NCBI GenBank assembly: GCA_910588945.1
Contig: CAJUSF010000041.1
Span: 60,644 to 124,643 of the forward strand
DNA: 64,000 nucleotides
Origin: an uncultured Eggerthellaceae bacterium
GTDB lineage: Bacteria; Actinomycetota; Coriobacteriia; Coriobacteriales; Eggerthellaceae
Reading direction: 5' to 3'
Made by a program: the position numbers and the translations under genes. This document shows positions 51,216 through 61,100 of this stretch, piece by piece; position 1 is the stretch's first letter, and each line of letters opens with the position of its first letter. The notes beneath the pieces were generated by a model. It searched no databases. It was given only the letters and a program-made list of their open reading frames with translations, and was not told the DNA's origin.

Positions 51216-52394
51216 TCACAGTTTGTTGCGGCGGCGGCGAAACTCGCTCATGAGTTCGACCCGCACGCCTTTCTTGTTCGCGCTTACAGCTAGATCGCCT
51301 TGGATGTTGGCCACATATCCGCTCTTTGGCCATGACGCGCCCTCAGTATCAGCCTCAAATCCTGCAAGCACCGCTTCCACCGAAGATGCATCTATGCGCT
51401 CATCGGCACCGAGCATTGCCTTCAAGAGCCTGTGCACTGCGCGCCGCTGAAGCGGAAGATATGCATGCGAGAACGACGGTTTCAAAAGAAAACCCTGCGC
51501 GTGATCGGAATCAGAGAAAACCATCTCGCAAGGAGAATTATCGCTATCCGCCACGCTTAGCGGGCAGACATCCTTTTTTATGGTGCAACTCGTCATCTCA
51601 TCGAGCATATCATCCTCATCGGCGATCAGGTTCATCGAACGTATAAGGTTCGCACTCATCTGCGGCATCCAGTCTTTCGCCTTAGGCACAATCTCGTGCC
51701 GCACGTAAGCACGAAATCTATCGGTATGCGCGTTAGTGGCATCCTCGCGCCAAAGATTACCCCTGTCATCGGCGAGTGTCACACATCCCCCATCGCAACG
51801 TCTCTCAATGAACGTTCTCAATTCATCGCGCGAAATATCAAGCAGCGGGCGCACCACAGGGCCATTACGATAGAGCATGCTGCGAAATCCGCCTGGCCCA
51901 GTACCTACAATCGAGCGCATATAGAAATTCTCAATGCGATCATCGGCAGTATGCGCAGTGAGAATACGGCCTTCTGACAGCGGTATCGAGCTGTGTTGGC
52001 AAAGCGAAACGAGCGCCTCGTTTGCAGCAAGATAGCGCTCGCGCCTGGCCACCGCCTCGATGTTCTCACCGCTGCGAGCAGCCTCCATTGCGATGTCAAT
52101 CTCGCACAAAAAGAACGGGATGTCGAGCAATGCTGCCAGTTCAGACGTAAAGGCCGCGTCACTGTTCGCTTCTTCACCTCGAAGCATGTGATTGACATGA
52201 ATCATCGCCATCGGACCGACCTTGCCCTCATCGCGAAGCTGGGCCGCTACGTAGGCTAGCGCGGTGGAATCCGAGCCGCCTGAAACCATAAGTAGACAGG
52301 CGTTCTCATCGGTGAAAAGCCCATGTTGCTGCACAGTGATAAGTGCCCGCGTTGCAATATCCGTTTTAGCAAGTTGTTTCGTTTCGTTATTCAT
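51216..52394 (-). CDS. tilS: tRNA(Ile)-lysidine synthase
   Basis: A 392-residue enzyme that changes the CAU wobble C of tRNA-Ile2 to lysidine. The PP-loop is VSGGSDSTALAYVAAQL, followed by HVNHMLRGEEANSDAAF and AHTADDRIENFYMRSIVGTG. It starts at ATG 52394 (MNNETKQLA). The C-terminal domain is present but diverged. Followed by maf. Confidence 0.9.
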   Translation of the reverse strand: MNNETKQLAKTDIATRALITVQQHGLFTDENACLLMVSGGSDSTALAYVAAQLRDEGKVGPMAMIHVNHMLRGEEANSDAAFTSELAALLDIPFFLCEIDIAMEAARSGENIEAVARRERYLAANEALVSLCQHSSIPLSEGRILTAHTADDRIENFYMRSIVGTGPGGFRSMLYRNGPVVRPLLDISRDELRTFIERRCDGGCVTLADDRGNLWREDATNAHTDRFRAYVRHEIVPKAKDWMPQMSANLIRSMNLIADEDDMLDEMTSCTIKKDVCPLSVADSDNSPCEMVFSDSDHAQGFLLKPSFSHAYLPLQRRAVHRLLKAMLGADERIDASSVEAVLAGFEADTEGASWPKSGYVANIQGDLAVSANKKGVRVELMSEFRRRRNKL

Positions 52395-52541
52395 ACTTCC
52401 TAGTGTAACAAAGGCGCACAACAATATACGATCAGTTCGCTTATCACTTTTTAAATCTAGAAGATACGTATAGCCGCAATGATAGCGAACTTTCAAGTAT
52501 TGCGTATACAAGCTTGCAATACGATATAGTGCAAAGCCGCT

Positions 52542-53846
52542 CTAAGCTTTAGAAACCAAAGTAACAATACTCTCGATATGCTTCGTATTAGGAAACATAT
52601 CGATTGGACATATGGAATCAACTCTGAAACCGAGTTCAACTAGGCGCTCAACATCACGCAACTGAGTCTTAGGATTGCATGAGATATATACGATCCGCTT
52701 CGGACTTAGCGCAGCACAAGCCCTCAAGAAACCATCAGTCGAGCCTGCACGCGGCGGGTCCATGAGTATCGTGAGATCACCATCCAAACCACCTTCTGCA
52801 GCCACCCTTTGCAAAAACTCGGTAGCATCTTCACAAACAAACTCTGCATTGGTAATGCCGTTGTGCTTAGCATTCATACGTGCGTCACGAATTGCAGATG
52901 AAACGCTATCGACTCCGATAACGCGCGACGCTCCCATGCTTGCAGCTACAAGCCCTATCGTGCCTGTTCCACAATACGCGTCCACAAACACACCGCCGCA
53001 CTCGGGCTTCGCAAGCTCCATAGCGCTTTTATAGAGAACCTCAGTCTGCACAGAGTTCACCTGATAAAACGAATGTGGCGAGATGCGAAAACTAAGATCG
53101 CAAAGGGTATCCAATATGAAGCCGGGACCGAAAAGAACACGCTCTTCATCCCCTAGGATCACGTTGGTCTGCCGTGTATTCACGTTCTGAACGACGGTGG
53201 TTATTTCAGGGACTTTCTCGATGAGTTTTTTGCAAAACGATTTCGAGTGCGGAAATTCGCTTCCATTGGTAACAATGGTCACGAGCACCTCACCGCTCTG
53301 ATGACCTACGCGAACAACAGCATGACGAATGAAGCCCGTGCCCTTATCCTCGTCATATGGCTGTATGTCATATCGCGACATGATGTGCTTAATGGTGCGG
53401 ATTACACGCTTTGCGACAGCGTTTTCCAACAAACACTCATCTGTCTGAAGAACTCGATGCGTGCCTGCCTCATACATCCCCGTCAGGATCTCTCGCTTGC
53501 CCGATGAAAGCTTTTTTCCATGAACGTATGGTGATATGACCTTATTTCGATAGTGAAACGGGGTCTTCATCCCCTTTATAGGCTGTAGTACGCCCGACAA
53601 AAGAAACGGCGCGAACAGAGATTCGATCTCGCTTTGTTTTTGTGCAAGTTGGCTAGCATATGAAACATCCAAAAGATTACAGCCGCCGCATTTACCGAAG
53701 ACTGCACAAAGCCCGCCGCTCTTTTTCAATCCGAATTCATTTGAGGCGAGTGTGTTAGCTTTAGGCTTGCTGCGTCGCTTTGCATGAACCTTGTCTGCAC
53801 TGCGAGCGCTCTTTTTGCTTGCAGCCGCTCTATTGCGCCCAGCCAA
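52542..53846 (-). CDS. RlmD/TrmA-type RNA uracil methyltransferase
   Basis: A 434-residue protein: a basic N-terminus, the [4Fe-4S] cysteines in CAVFGKCGGCNLLD, and a class I methyltransferase domain with DAYCGTGTIGLVAASMGA, DPPRAGSTDG and SCNPKTQLRDVERL (catalytic Cys and base). It methylates uracil-5 in rRNA or tRNA; which one cannot be told. It overlaps the signal peptidase gene by 17 bases. Confidence 0.92.
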   Translation of the reverse strand: MAGRNRAAASKKSARSADKVHAKRRSKPKANTLASNEFGLKKSGGLCAVFGKCGGCNLLDVSYASQLAQKQSEIESLFAPFLLSGVLQPIKGMKTPFHYRNKVISPYVHGKKLSSGKREILTGMYEAGTHRVLQTDECLLENAVAKRVIRTIKHIMSRYDIQPYDEDKGTGFIRHAVVRVGHQSGEVLVTIVTNGSEFPHSKSFCKKLIEKVPEITTVVQNVNTRQTNVILGDEERVLFGPGFILDTLCDLSFRISPHSFYQVNSVQTEVLYKSAMELAKPECGGVFVDAYCGTGTIGLVAASMGASRVIGVDSVSSAIRDARMNAKHNGITNAEFVCEDATEFLQRVAAEGGLDGDLTILMDPPRAGSTDGFLRACAALSPKRIVYISCNPKTQLRDVERLVELGFRVDSICPIDMFPNTKHIESIVTLVSKA

Positions 53847-54633
53847 CAGCAGCCTTCTTTCTTGCAGCCTTTCTGGCTTGTCGTCTTATCTGATCGCCTA
53901 CAAGACACAAAATCATAGCGCCGAAGATAATAGCGATCATAGCAACTTTGCCATCCCACGAATCTGCACTAAGCGCCAGATAGCCAACTAGCGGAACACC
54001 AAGCACAACCTTGCCAATAACGGAGTCATAGGAAACATGCTGCGGATCGTTGGATTCATTCGCATCGCCTTTCGTTATGAACTCGCGCTCGGTTGGATTG
54101 GTCTGCGCTATGCGATGCGTAATAATTGAGCTTCCTTGACCGGGAACAGTCCTGTCAAATGTTATAACATCGTCGACCTTCAGCTCGCCGGGATCTACAT
54201 CCTGCACATAAACTAAGCATCCGACAGGGAAATTCGGTTCCATTGACCCCGTCATAACCGCATACGGCTTAATACCGAATAATTGGGGCACCATGAAAGC
54301 GCAGAACAGGAAGATGCTTGCGAACAAAACAATGGACCCAGCACCTGAAATGATGTAGGAAATGATCATCGCTGCCTTGTTGGGTTTCGGCTTAACCGGC
54401 GCTTGCGCCTCCATATATTGCTGCGGCTGCTGCATCTGCGGCTGCATACAGCCCTGCGCATCAATATAGGGCTGCTGCGGTTGTTGCATCTGCGGCTGCT
54501 GGTAATAAGGCTGAGACTGCCTGTATTGGTCATAAGGATACGGAGCGCCCTGTATAGGCGCTCCGTATCCATTCTGCTGATTCATATATCCGTTTGAATT
54601 CCAAGGACCCTGATCGTACCCGTTTGAATTCAT
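53830..54633 (-). CDS. SipW-type signal peptidase I
   Basis: A 267-residue membrane protease. Residues 1-75 are a Tyr/Gln/Pro-rich cytoplasmic region. A helix around 95-118 leads to AVMTGSMEPNFPVGC, where Ser is the nucleophile. ITHRIAQ carries the histidine used in ER/SipW-type enzymes instead of lysine, and a second helix lies near 225-245. It lies last in the surface operon and would cut the SipW-type signals of the TasA-like proteins at 56653 and 57504. Confidence 0.88.
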   Translation of the reverse strand: MNSNGYDQGPWNSNGYMNQQNGYGAPIQGAPYPYDQYRQSQPYYQQPQMQQPQQPYIDAQGCMQPQMQQPQQYMEAQAPVKPKPNKAAMIISYIISGAGSIVLFASIFLFCAFMVPQLFGIKPYAVMTGSMEPNFPVGCLVYVQDVDPGELKVDDVITFDRTVPGQGSSIITHRIAQTNPTEREFITKGDANESNDPQHVSYDSVIGKVVLGVPLVGYLALSADSWDGKVAMIAIIFGAMILCLVGDQIRRQARKAARKKAAVGWAQ

Positions 54634-54714
54634 AATGTTTTTATCATCTGCCTTTTCAGTTCAATACGTTAAAGCCGATATTCAAGACAAAGCCTACAAT
54701 CCCGACCTTAGCTT

Positions 54715-55734
54715 CTATCGAGTCGACTTCCCGTCGTTCTTACGCTTGCTTCGGATAAGGAGCGCAAAGAACATTATGAGCCCTGCGACCACTACTGCAG
54801 CCAGAAGCGGAAGCAGCCAAGACAGGACCGATGCGGCATTTTGAGCCTGCGTGTTTATACCTGCTTCACCGTTTGCAGAAGCGAGCGGGTTCTCATTATC
54901 CTCAAGATTCTCTTCAACAATCGGTGCTGCCAAAGGATTGCCATCCTCATCAATGATAGTCTCGCCTGTGGCATCCACAATCGGAACCACCCCACCGGCA
55001 GCTTCTGCTTCTTCCTCGGTCACAGGATTCACAACAATCTCTTCACCCTCAGGTGTGATGACCCTAATGATTTCGTTTTCGTAGATCACGCGATAAGACG
55101 GGTCAAGACGAACGTAATCGAATGTGATAACGGTCTCTTCTCCACCTTTCAGCGCTGGCATGACCGTGTTCATGACACGCGGAAGATATCCGTCGATATA
55201 CTTGGCCACAGGCGCTGGTCTATCTCCGATATCTCCCGTATATGTGTCTGCAGGGATGATATCGACTCCATTCTTGTCAACATAGCGAACAGTGTAGTTC
55301 ACGCGTTGCGACTTGATACCGTAGGCCACCACAAGGTCAGTATCCTCGGTGACTTCCATGGATCCAGAAAGGGCATAGGTCGTATCGCTCGTCTGATCAA
55401 CATTAGAAGGCTTGACTACAAACTGACCAGAATATGCATTATTGACGGAAGCCTCACGCAAGCCCTTGACGTAGTACTTATCTGCAGCAGCTTCGTTCAT
55501 TGTGACAACAAGATCGTTGAAGCTCAACTTCTTGCCAGCCTCCACATCGACAGCGATGTGGTTCTCACCATTTATAGTGCCATTGTTGCCGCCGTAGATA
55601 TCGACGGTATAGGTGCGAAGGCTCATTCCCTCATCGATGTTGCCCGACGTTGTAGCCAGTGCCGGCATCGCACATAGCGATGCGCTGAGAGCACCTGCCA
55701 CGATCACAGAAAGGGCTCGTTTTATCGTCTTCAT
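54715..55734 (-). CDS. Secreted MucBP-like surface protein with C-terminal anchor
   Basis: A 339-residue protein. The signal peptide (MKTIKRALSVIVAGALSAS) is cleaved near AMPALATTS. One MucBP-like module (NYTVRYVDKNGVDIIPADTY) sits at about 155-215, and an acidic linker precedes the C-terminal helix and basic tail (FFALLIRSKRKN). No LPxTG is seen. ATG 55734 overlaps the stop of the LPQTG gene (TAATG). Confidence 0.78.
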   Translation of the reverse strand: MKTIKRALSVIVAGALSASLCAMPALATTSGNIDEGMSLRTYTVDIYGGNNGTINGENHIAVDVEAGKKLSFNDLVVTMNEAAADKYYVKGLREASVNNAYSGQFVVKPSNVDQTSDTTYALSGSMEVTEDTDLVVAYGIKSQRVNYTVRYVDKNGVDIIPADTYTGDIGDRPAPVAKYIDGYLPRVMNTVMPALKGGEETVITFDYVRLDPSYRVIYENEIIRVITPEGEEIVVNPVTEEEAEAAGGVVPIVDATGETIIDEDGNPLAAPIVEENLEDNENPLASANGEAGINTQAQNAASVLSWLLPLLAAVVVAGLIMFFALLIRSKRKNDGKSTR

Positions 55735-56651
55735 TATTCCTGCCCCCTCTTCGCATTCTTGCGATCATTCATCCAGCTCGCCAAGCCGCACATCAACACC
55801 AAAAGTCCAAGGATCAAGCAGATAACTGAAATCGTCGGAAGCATATCGCCGGTCTGCGGAAGACCGCCACCGACGGTCCTCGGATCCCTCTCATACTCAT
55901 AGGTAATGGTGCGCTCTGTGGTCACGATCTCTTCACCAGTGCCGACAGGCTCAGCAGCATATTGCAGCCAAGCGCCTGCGTCTGTGTCAAAATAGCCATT
56001 TGTATGCGTCTCGCCATCAATCCCCATGGTGAGCACCATATGCCTTACCTCATCAGCCGCAAAAGTACCCAGATGGAAGTAATCATCCATGCCGTTATCA
56101 GCGGTTGCATTGAGAAGGCCGCCTTCAGTTGCTTCGCCGGATTCGCTGTCATCTCTAAGCGACATAACAGTTGCTTCGTCCTCTTCGCCGCCGACCATGT
56201 CGTTGGAATAAATCACGGTACCCGCATCGCTGTTGATATCCTCATCAGAATCATAGTATGTCAGCGTGTAAGTATATGCAGCACCCTCATTGCCTTCCCC
56301 GGCATTTTGCTCCATCGAATCTGCGATCCAGTTCTTCACATACCAATCGACTTCTTTGTCGCAATCGTTAACGAGCGAGATTTCGAATCGTGCTGTGTCG
56401 CCTGGTTGAAGACCACTTATTACCTGATTGTAGAGATGATCATCAGAAACCATCTCCGTGCCGTTGAATGTAACGGTCCAAGTTGCTGTGTAGTCGGGAG
56501 TAACCGTATTTGACGGAGTGCCTACGATGCTCTCATCAGCCGCAGGGTGTGAATTCTGCGCCGCCCAAGCCATGGTAGCAGGAGAAAGCATCAATCCGCA
56601 TGCCAGAGCTAAAGTGAGAACAGAGGCTTTGATCTTAGATACGCATTTCAT
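55734..56651 (-). CDS. LPQTG-anchored surface protein
   Basis: A 305-residue protein. ATG 56651 is behind GAAAGGAGG. The signal peptide (MKCVSKIKASVLTLALACG) leads to a beta-rich ectodomain. The C-terminus has GGGLPQTGDMLPT, a hydrophobic helix and a basic tail, the complete sortase sorting signal. It lies between the TasA-like gene and the MucBP-like gene. No sortase is in the window. Confidence 0.86.
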   Translation of the reverse strand: MKCVSKIKASVLTLALACGLMLSPATMAWAAQNSHPAADESIVGTPSNTVTPDYTATWTVTFNGTEMVSDDHLYNQVISGLQPGDTARFEISLVNDCDKEVDWYVKNWIADSMEQNAGEGNEGAAYTYTLTYYDSDEDINSDAGTVIYSNDMVGGEEDEATVMSLRDDSESGEATEGGLLNATADNGMDDYFHLGTFAADEVRHMVLTMGIDGETHTNGYFDTDAGAWLQYAAEPVGTGEEIVTTERTITYEYERDPRTVGGGLPQTGDMLPTISVICLILGLLVLMCGLASWMNDRKNAKRGQE

Positions 56652-56652
56652 C

Positions 56653-57489
56653 TTAGGCCTCCTTTCTCTCAACGGATGAAGACTCGGTGGTCTTTACGTC
56701 CTTCCAACCGGCTCCAAGCGCATTGATAGAGTCGAGGCTGACACCCCAAGCGCTCTGCACCGCATCGACAATATGATTCGTCTGTATCGCATCCACCTCT
56801 GCAGAAAGCACAATCTGAAGATTCGCATCATCTTTATTCATGGACTTCAAAAGATCGCTCATCTCTGTAACTGCAGGCGAAAGCTTAATCGTATCAATTA
56901 CAGCACTTGTCGTAGCACGCGCATCCAAAACATCTTTGTAGTAAAACACTAGCATCTCATCGGTGGATTCTGCATCCGACTTTACCCAGCCAGAATTCTC
57001 TGCAAGTCCAAGCTCGATCAGTGCCGGATTGGCGTTGTAGATCTTGTTACCGCTTTCGTCTGCCCAGTATTTACGAATAGTCAAACGCACATACTCGCCC
57101 ATATCCGATGCGTTCTTAGCGAAGATCTTCTCGGTGTAGGGCTTACCCGGAACCATCTGCTTGTCACCGTCGAGCACAAGAAGTGCGGCATCTTCGCCTT
57201 CACCGGCAACCTGCTGCAAAAGCTTGCCATCAGTCGAACCCTCAAAGCCCAAGCGCTTCGCCTCGTCTCCCATATTGACAACGATAGCTTCATCACTTGA
57301 GCCCGACTGCTCCATAAGCGCGACGCCCAAATGCGTTTGCGCCATACGCGCCTGATATTGTTCGCTTTCGAAACTCAAAGCAGCTTGCGTGGCTCCCACG
57401 GCTCCCGTAAGACCGATCGCACACAGCAACACTGCTCCGATGAGCAGGATCATTGTACGGGATGAAATTATTGCATGAGTCTTATTCAT
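56653..57489 (-). CDS. TasA/camelysin-like secreted fibre protein
   Basis: A 278-residue exported protein. The N-terminal helix TMILLIGAVLLCAIGLTGAV ends at ATQAALSFES. The rest has beta-rich stretches, including GKPYTEKIFAKNASDMGEYV, where the N-A-S-D-x-x-x-Y-V pattern recalls TasA-type domains. It probably forms part of a surface fibre. The gene ends one base before the LPQTG gene begins. Confidence 0.7.
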   Translation of the reverse strand: MNKTHAIISSRTMILLIGAVLLCAIGLTGAVGATQAALSFESEQYQARMAQTHLGVALMEQSGSSDEAIVVNMGDEAKRLGFEGSTDGKLLQQVAGEGEDAALLVLDGDKQMVPGKPYTEKIFAKNASDMGEYVRLTIRKYWADESGNKIYNANPALIELGLAENSGWVKSDAESTDEMLVFYYKDVLDARATTSAVIDTIKLSPAVTEMSDLLKSMNKDDANLQIVLSAEVDAIQTNHIVDAVQSAWGVSLDSINALGAGWKDVKTTESSSVERKEA

Positions 57490-57503
57490 CGTTCATTCAC
57501 CCC

Positions 57504-58097
57504 TTACAGTCCACTCGGTTTTTGACCAGAAATCGCAGAACCCTTGGTAATCCCTGTGATTTCTTTGAAGTTCACAATAGTGCCATCAAAATTGCCAATC
57601 TCATATCCAGGCTGATCGTCCTCACCTTCCTGCCATGAGACAGGCACGCACTGAGCAACTACGTGAACCTTAAAGTCTTTAAGTACCTGATCACCTTGCT
57701 TGGCGGTTATTTCCGCGCGCAATGTGGACGTGGTCTCGCCGGGTTGGAGAACCTCGTTGTAATAGATCCATCCCGTTGCGGGATCGTTGTTCTCAAATCC
57801 CCAGTTGGCGTTATTCTGTCCGTAGACCACAACATCAGCATTCGCATCGGCAAAGAAGAGCTTCACTCGCACGACCGAAGGAGCCTTAGAAGTGTTGGTT
57901 AGCGTAATGCTTTTACCGGCGTTGTCGACAACTTCAGTAATCTCAGTTGTCGGTTTGTCAGCGCTGTAGGGCAAACTTCCGCTCGCTACAGTTGCATCGG
58001 TATAGTATGCAAACGTCGTTCCCACGCCAGCTGCGACGCACAGCGCGCAAGCAGCTGCAGCCAGACCGAAGCGCTTTGTAAGGTAACTTCTTTTCAT
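57504..58097 (-). CDS. SipW-dependent TasA-family secreted protein
   Basis: A 197-residue protein. ATG 58097 follows AAGGAGG. It has the SipW-type signal peptide ending GTTFAYYTDATVASG, then LTNTSKAPSVVRVKLFFADA, typical of TasA/CalY fibre proteins. Length agrees with camelysin. It lies between the giant protein at 58117 and the second fibre-like gene. Confidence 0.88.
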   Translation of the reverse strand: MKRSYLTKRFGLAAAACALCVAAGVGTTFAYYTDATVASGSLPYSADKPTTEITEVVDNAGKSITLTNTSKAPSVVRVKLFFADANADVVVYGQNNANWGFENNDPATGWIYYNEVLQPGETTSTLRAEITAKQGDQVLKDFKVHVVAQCVPVSWQEGEDDQPGYEIGNFDGTIVNFKEITGITKGSAISGQKPSGL

Positions 58098-58116
58098 AAT
58101 GATCGACCTCCTTACC

Positions 58117-61100
58117 TTACTCTTCGTCCGGTGTCCCAGAGCCATTGCCCTCGCCACCTTGATCGTCCGGCTTCGTCATATTCTTGCTCCAGTCGTTCTG
58201 GATGCTGTCGTTATACGGCTTATCCGGGTCATACACATTGTGGAACTCAACAACGTTGTTCACAGTACCGTTGTCACCCGCCACGATGGTAATCGTCTTC
58301 ACCGTATCTCCTACAGCCTCGGTGTTAAACCCGGAATCGACTATCTCCTCGATCACGAAGAAAGCACCGACAGGTAGATTATCGAGCAAGACACTATTCG
58401 TATCGATCTTCCCGTTTTCGTCAACATCAAAGTTGATCTCGATGATGTCGGAGTAATACGGATTGGCTGGATCGGCATGATAATAATGCTCGTTCAGATA
58501 GCCCGATACTTTAAACAACACGGTTGCTTTACCAGCTTTATCCTGTTCGATAGCATTGTCAAACATCTTGTTGATGTTGAGCGATCCGAACTTTGGCTCA
58601 GGGTCAGGACCAGGCTCATCAGGATACTTAGGATCGCGACCGATCGTAGTCTTACCATTGACAGCAATGCCGCCGCCATTGGCTGCTGAATAGTTACCCG
58701 AGATGATGAGGCGCGCTGCTGCCTTGGCGTTTTTCTTGTCATCCTCAGACGGGAATGCAGTCAAGCCCATCATGCGCGTTGCTTCCGCATAACCAGCTTT
58801 CATCTCGCCATTGATCTCTTTATTGATCGGGAAATCCTTGATCTTAAAGATTTCATACTTTCCACTGTCAGTAGAGGTGGTGATATCGATATCGCCAAAC
58901 CTCTCCCAATCGGAAGTATTTACTGAGCCATCCGCATTATAAAGATTGCCTCCATATTTATACTCGCCATATTCGATCGACTCTATGTATGTGCTGATAG
59001 TCCATGTACCATCATCGTTATGGACATACGCATTGCGATAGGGGTCGTCCGCAAAGTTATCGTCATACTTAGCGGTCAAGGTCTTATACTCGCTTCCAAT
59101 CTTAACGAGCATTCCATTTTTGAAAATATCGTCTAGGAGCGCTTTGGCTTCATCGTCGTTCATTCCGCCAAATATAGCTCCATCAACAGTAAGTCCCGCA
59201 ACATCTCGACCGTCTGGGATCCATGCGCCCTTAAGGATTCCACTCAAAACAGTTGAGTCGTCCTTTGACTTTTTGATCACAAAATTCTGATTCGGAGAAA
59301 GCGCATTGGTTTCCATCACATAACGATAGCCACTTCCGCTCATGAAGCCTTTCCAGTTATACGTACCCACACCTTCGCCTATTGAGAGCATGTCGTTAAA
59401 AATAGTGCTTTCCTTGGCTCCATAGAAGTCGCTCGCAGCATACTTGCCATTGACATAATTCTTTTCCTGAGCAAAACCAAGCTCACTCGGCCACTGGCCG
59501 CCGATCGGATGATTTACAGGAACAGATTTTCCGTTAGCAATATTGTCAAAGATGGCCGCATCACTTGAGATGACGATACCGTTTTGACATGCCGCCACAC
59601 CGCCGCCGGAACCTTCAGCTGTGTTGCTTGTTACCAGCGGATTATAGACATAAAGCTCACCGCCGTTAGAGGTAACAAACACGCCACCTCCACCGTAGTC
59701 AACAGAAGTCGTAGTCTTGTTGTTAGTTATGTATCCACTATAGATATAGCTGCCGTTCTTATCGGCGCCCTTCGTGGTCAGGCACATCGCACCGCCTTCA
59801 TTGGTAATTGCGAGATTGCCTGCGAAATATCCGCTATCCATCTTGAGGACAGCGGTAACTTGATTACCTTGAGATGCCATCAAAAGACCACCGCCGGAGC
59901 CACCTGCTTTGTTGCTCGTAACTTTCACGGCTCCATTGATGTTTACAAGATCAAGCGAAAAGATTCCACCGCCACCATAGTGAACCGGATAAGCCGAACC
60001 GTTGCTCTCAGCAATATCTTGTCCCTTCTCGGCAACGTTGTTCGTAATATAAGCACTGCCGCCAAGATTAAGCTTGCCCTGCATATGATAGATACCGCCA
60101 CCATCGAAAGATGCTGTGTTACCTGAAATAACAGCATCGCCACCGATATTGAGCGTCATCGACCCTTTGGTAGACTTCGTATAGATACCGCCGCCCAATC
60201 CATTCGTCGGTCGATTGTATGCATCTGTAGTGTTAGCGCATTTGGCTATGTTGCCCGCAATGATGGCTTTGCCGCCGACAGTCGCCTCCATAGAGCCCTC
60301 TGTAGCAAACAAAGCGATACCGCCACCATTTCCACCTGTGTAGGCACCCGCATTCGGAGCCTCTACTTTATTTCCAGCGATAACTGCACTACCGGCAATA
60401 GTTACGGCGGAGTTGGCAGCATTGATAGCTGCTCCATTATCGCCGGTTACGCTGCAACCAACAATGTATCCGCCTGTCATTTCGAAAGTAGACCCTGCTA
60501 CGTTGATTGCCTTAGCATTGACGTTGAAGATGCCGCCTTTGATATTGATGGTTGAACCATTGGTGCCGGCAACTAAAGTTGAGGATCCACCGCTGATCAT
60601 GCCTGCATTATCAGGAGCCTTAACGGTCTCGACTAAGCATGTCTCAACAGAACTCTCGCCCAATGCCAATGTATCGGTAACATAGTACGTAAGGGTACGG
60701 CTTGCGTTATCCCAAATTGCTGATCTTCCGGCTTCATCAGCAGGAGCCTGAAGCTTGCCGTTGCCTCCATAAATAGGATCGGAGTTTGGATCGGTGATTG
60801 TAAGAGTGGTACCTGTACCCGTTGCTGAAATCAAAGCGTCGGAACCGTTGAACTTCGACTCGACGGAATGACCGTTGAGGTCAAGCGTCACATTGCTTCC
60901 CTCTTTTACAACAGCAGGCTGCTTGTTGCGCTCGATCTGCTCAGGGGTTGCACCCTCGATCTGCGGATCCTCGCCCGCAACCAGATCATGCGTAAGTTTC
61001 ACGCTGTTGCCAGCAGCAAAAGCATCGACCACCTTATACCAAGCGTCGTACTGGACCTCTTTCGTTTTGATAGTAATAGTCACATCGCGTCCCGCGAAAA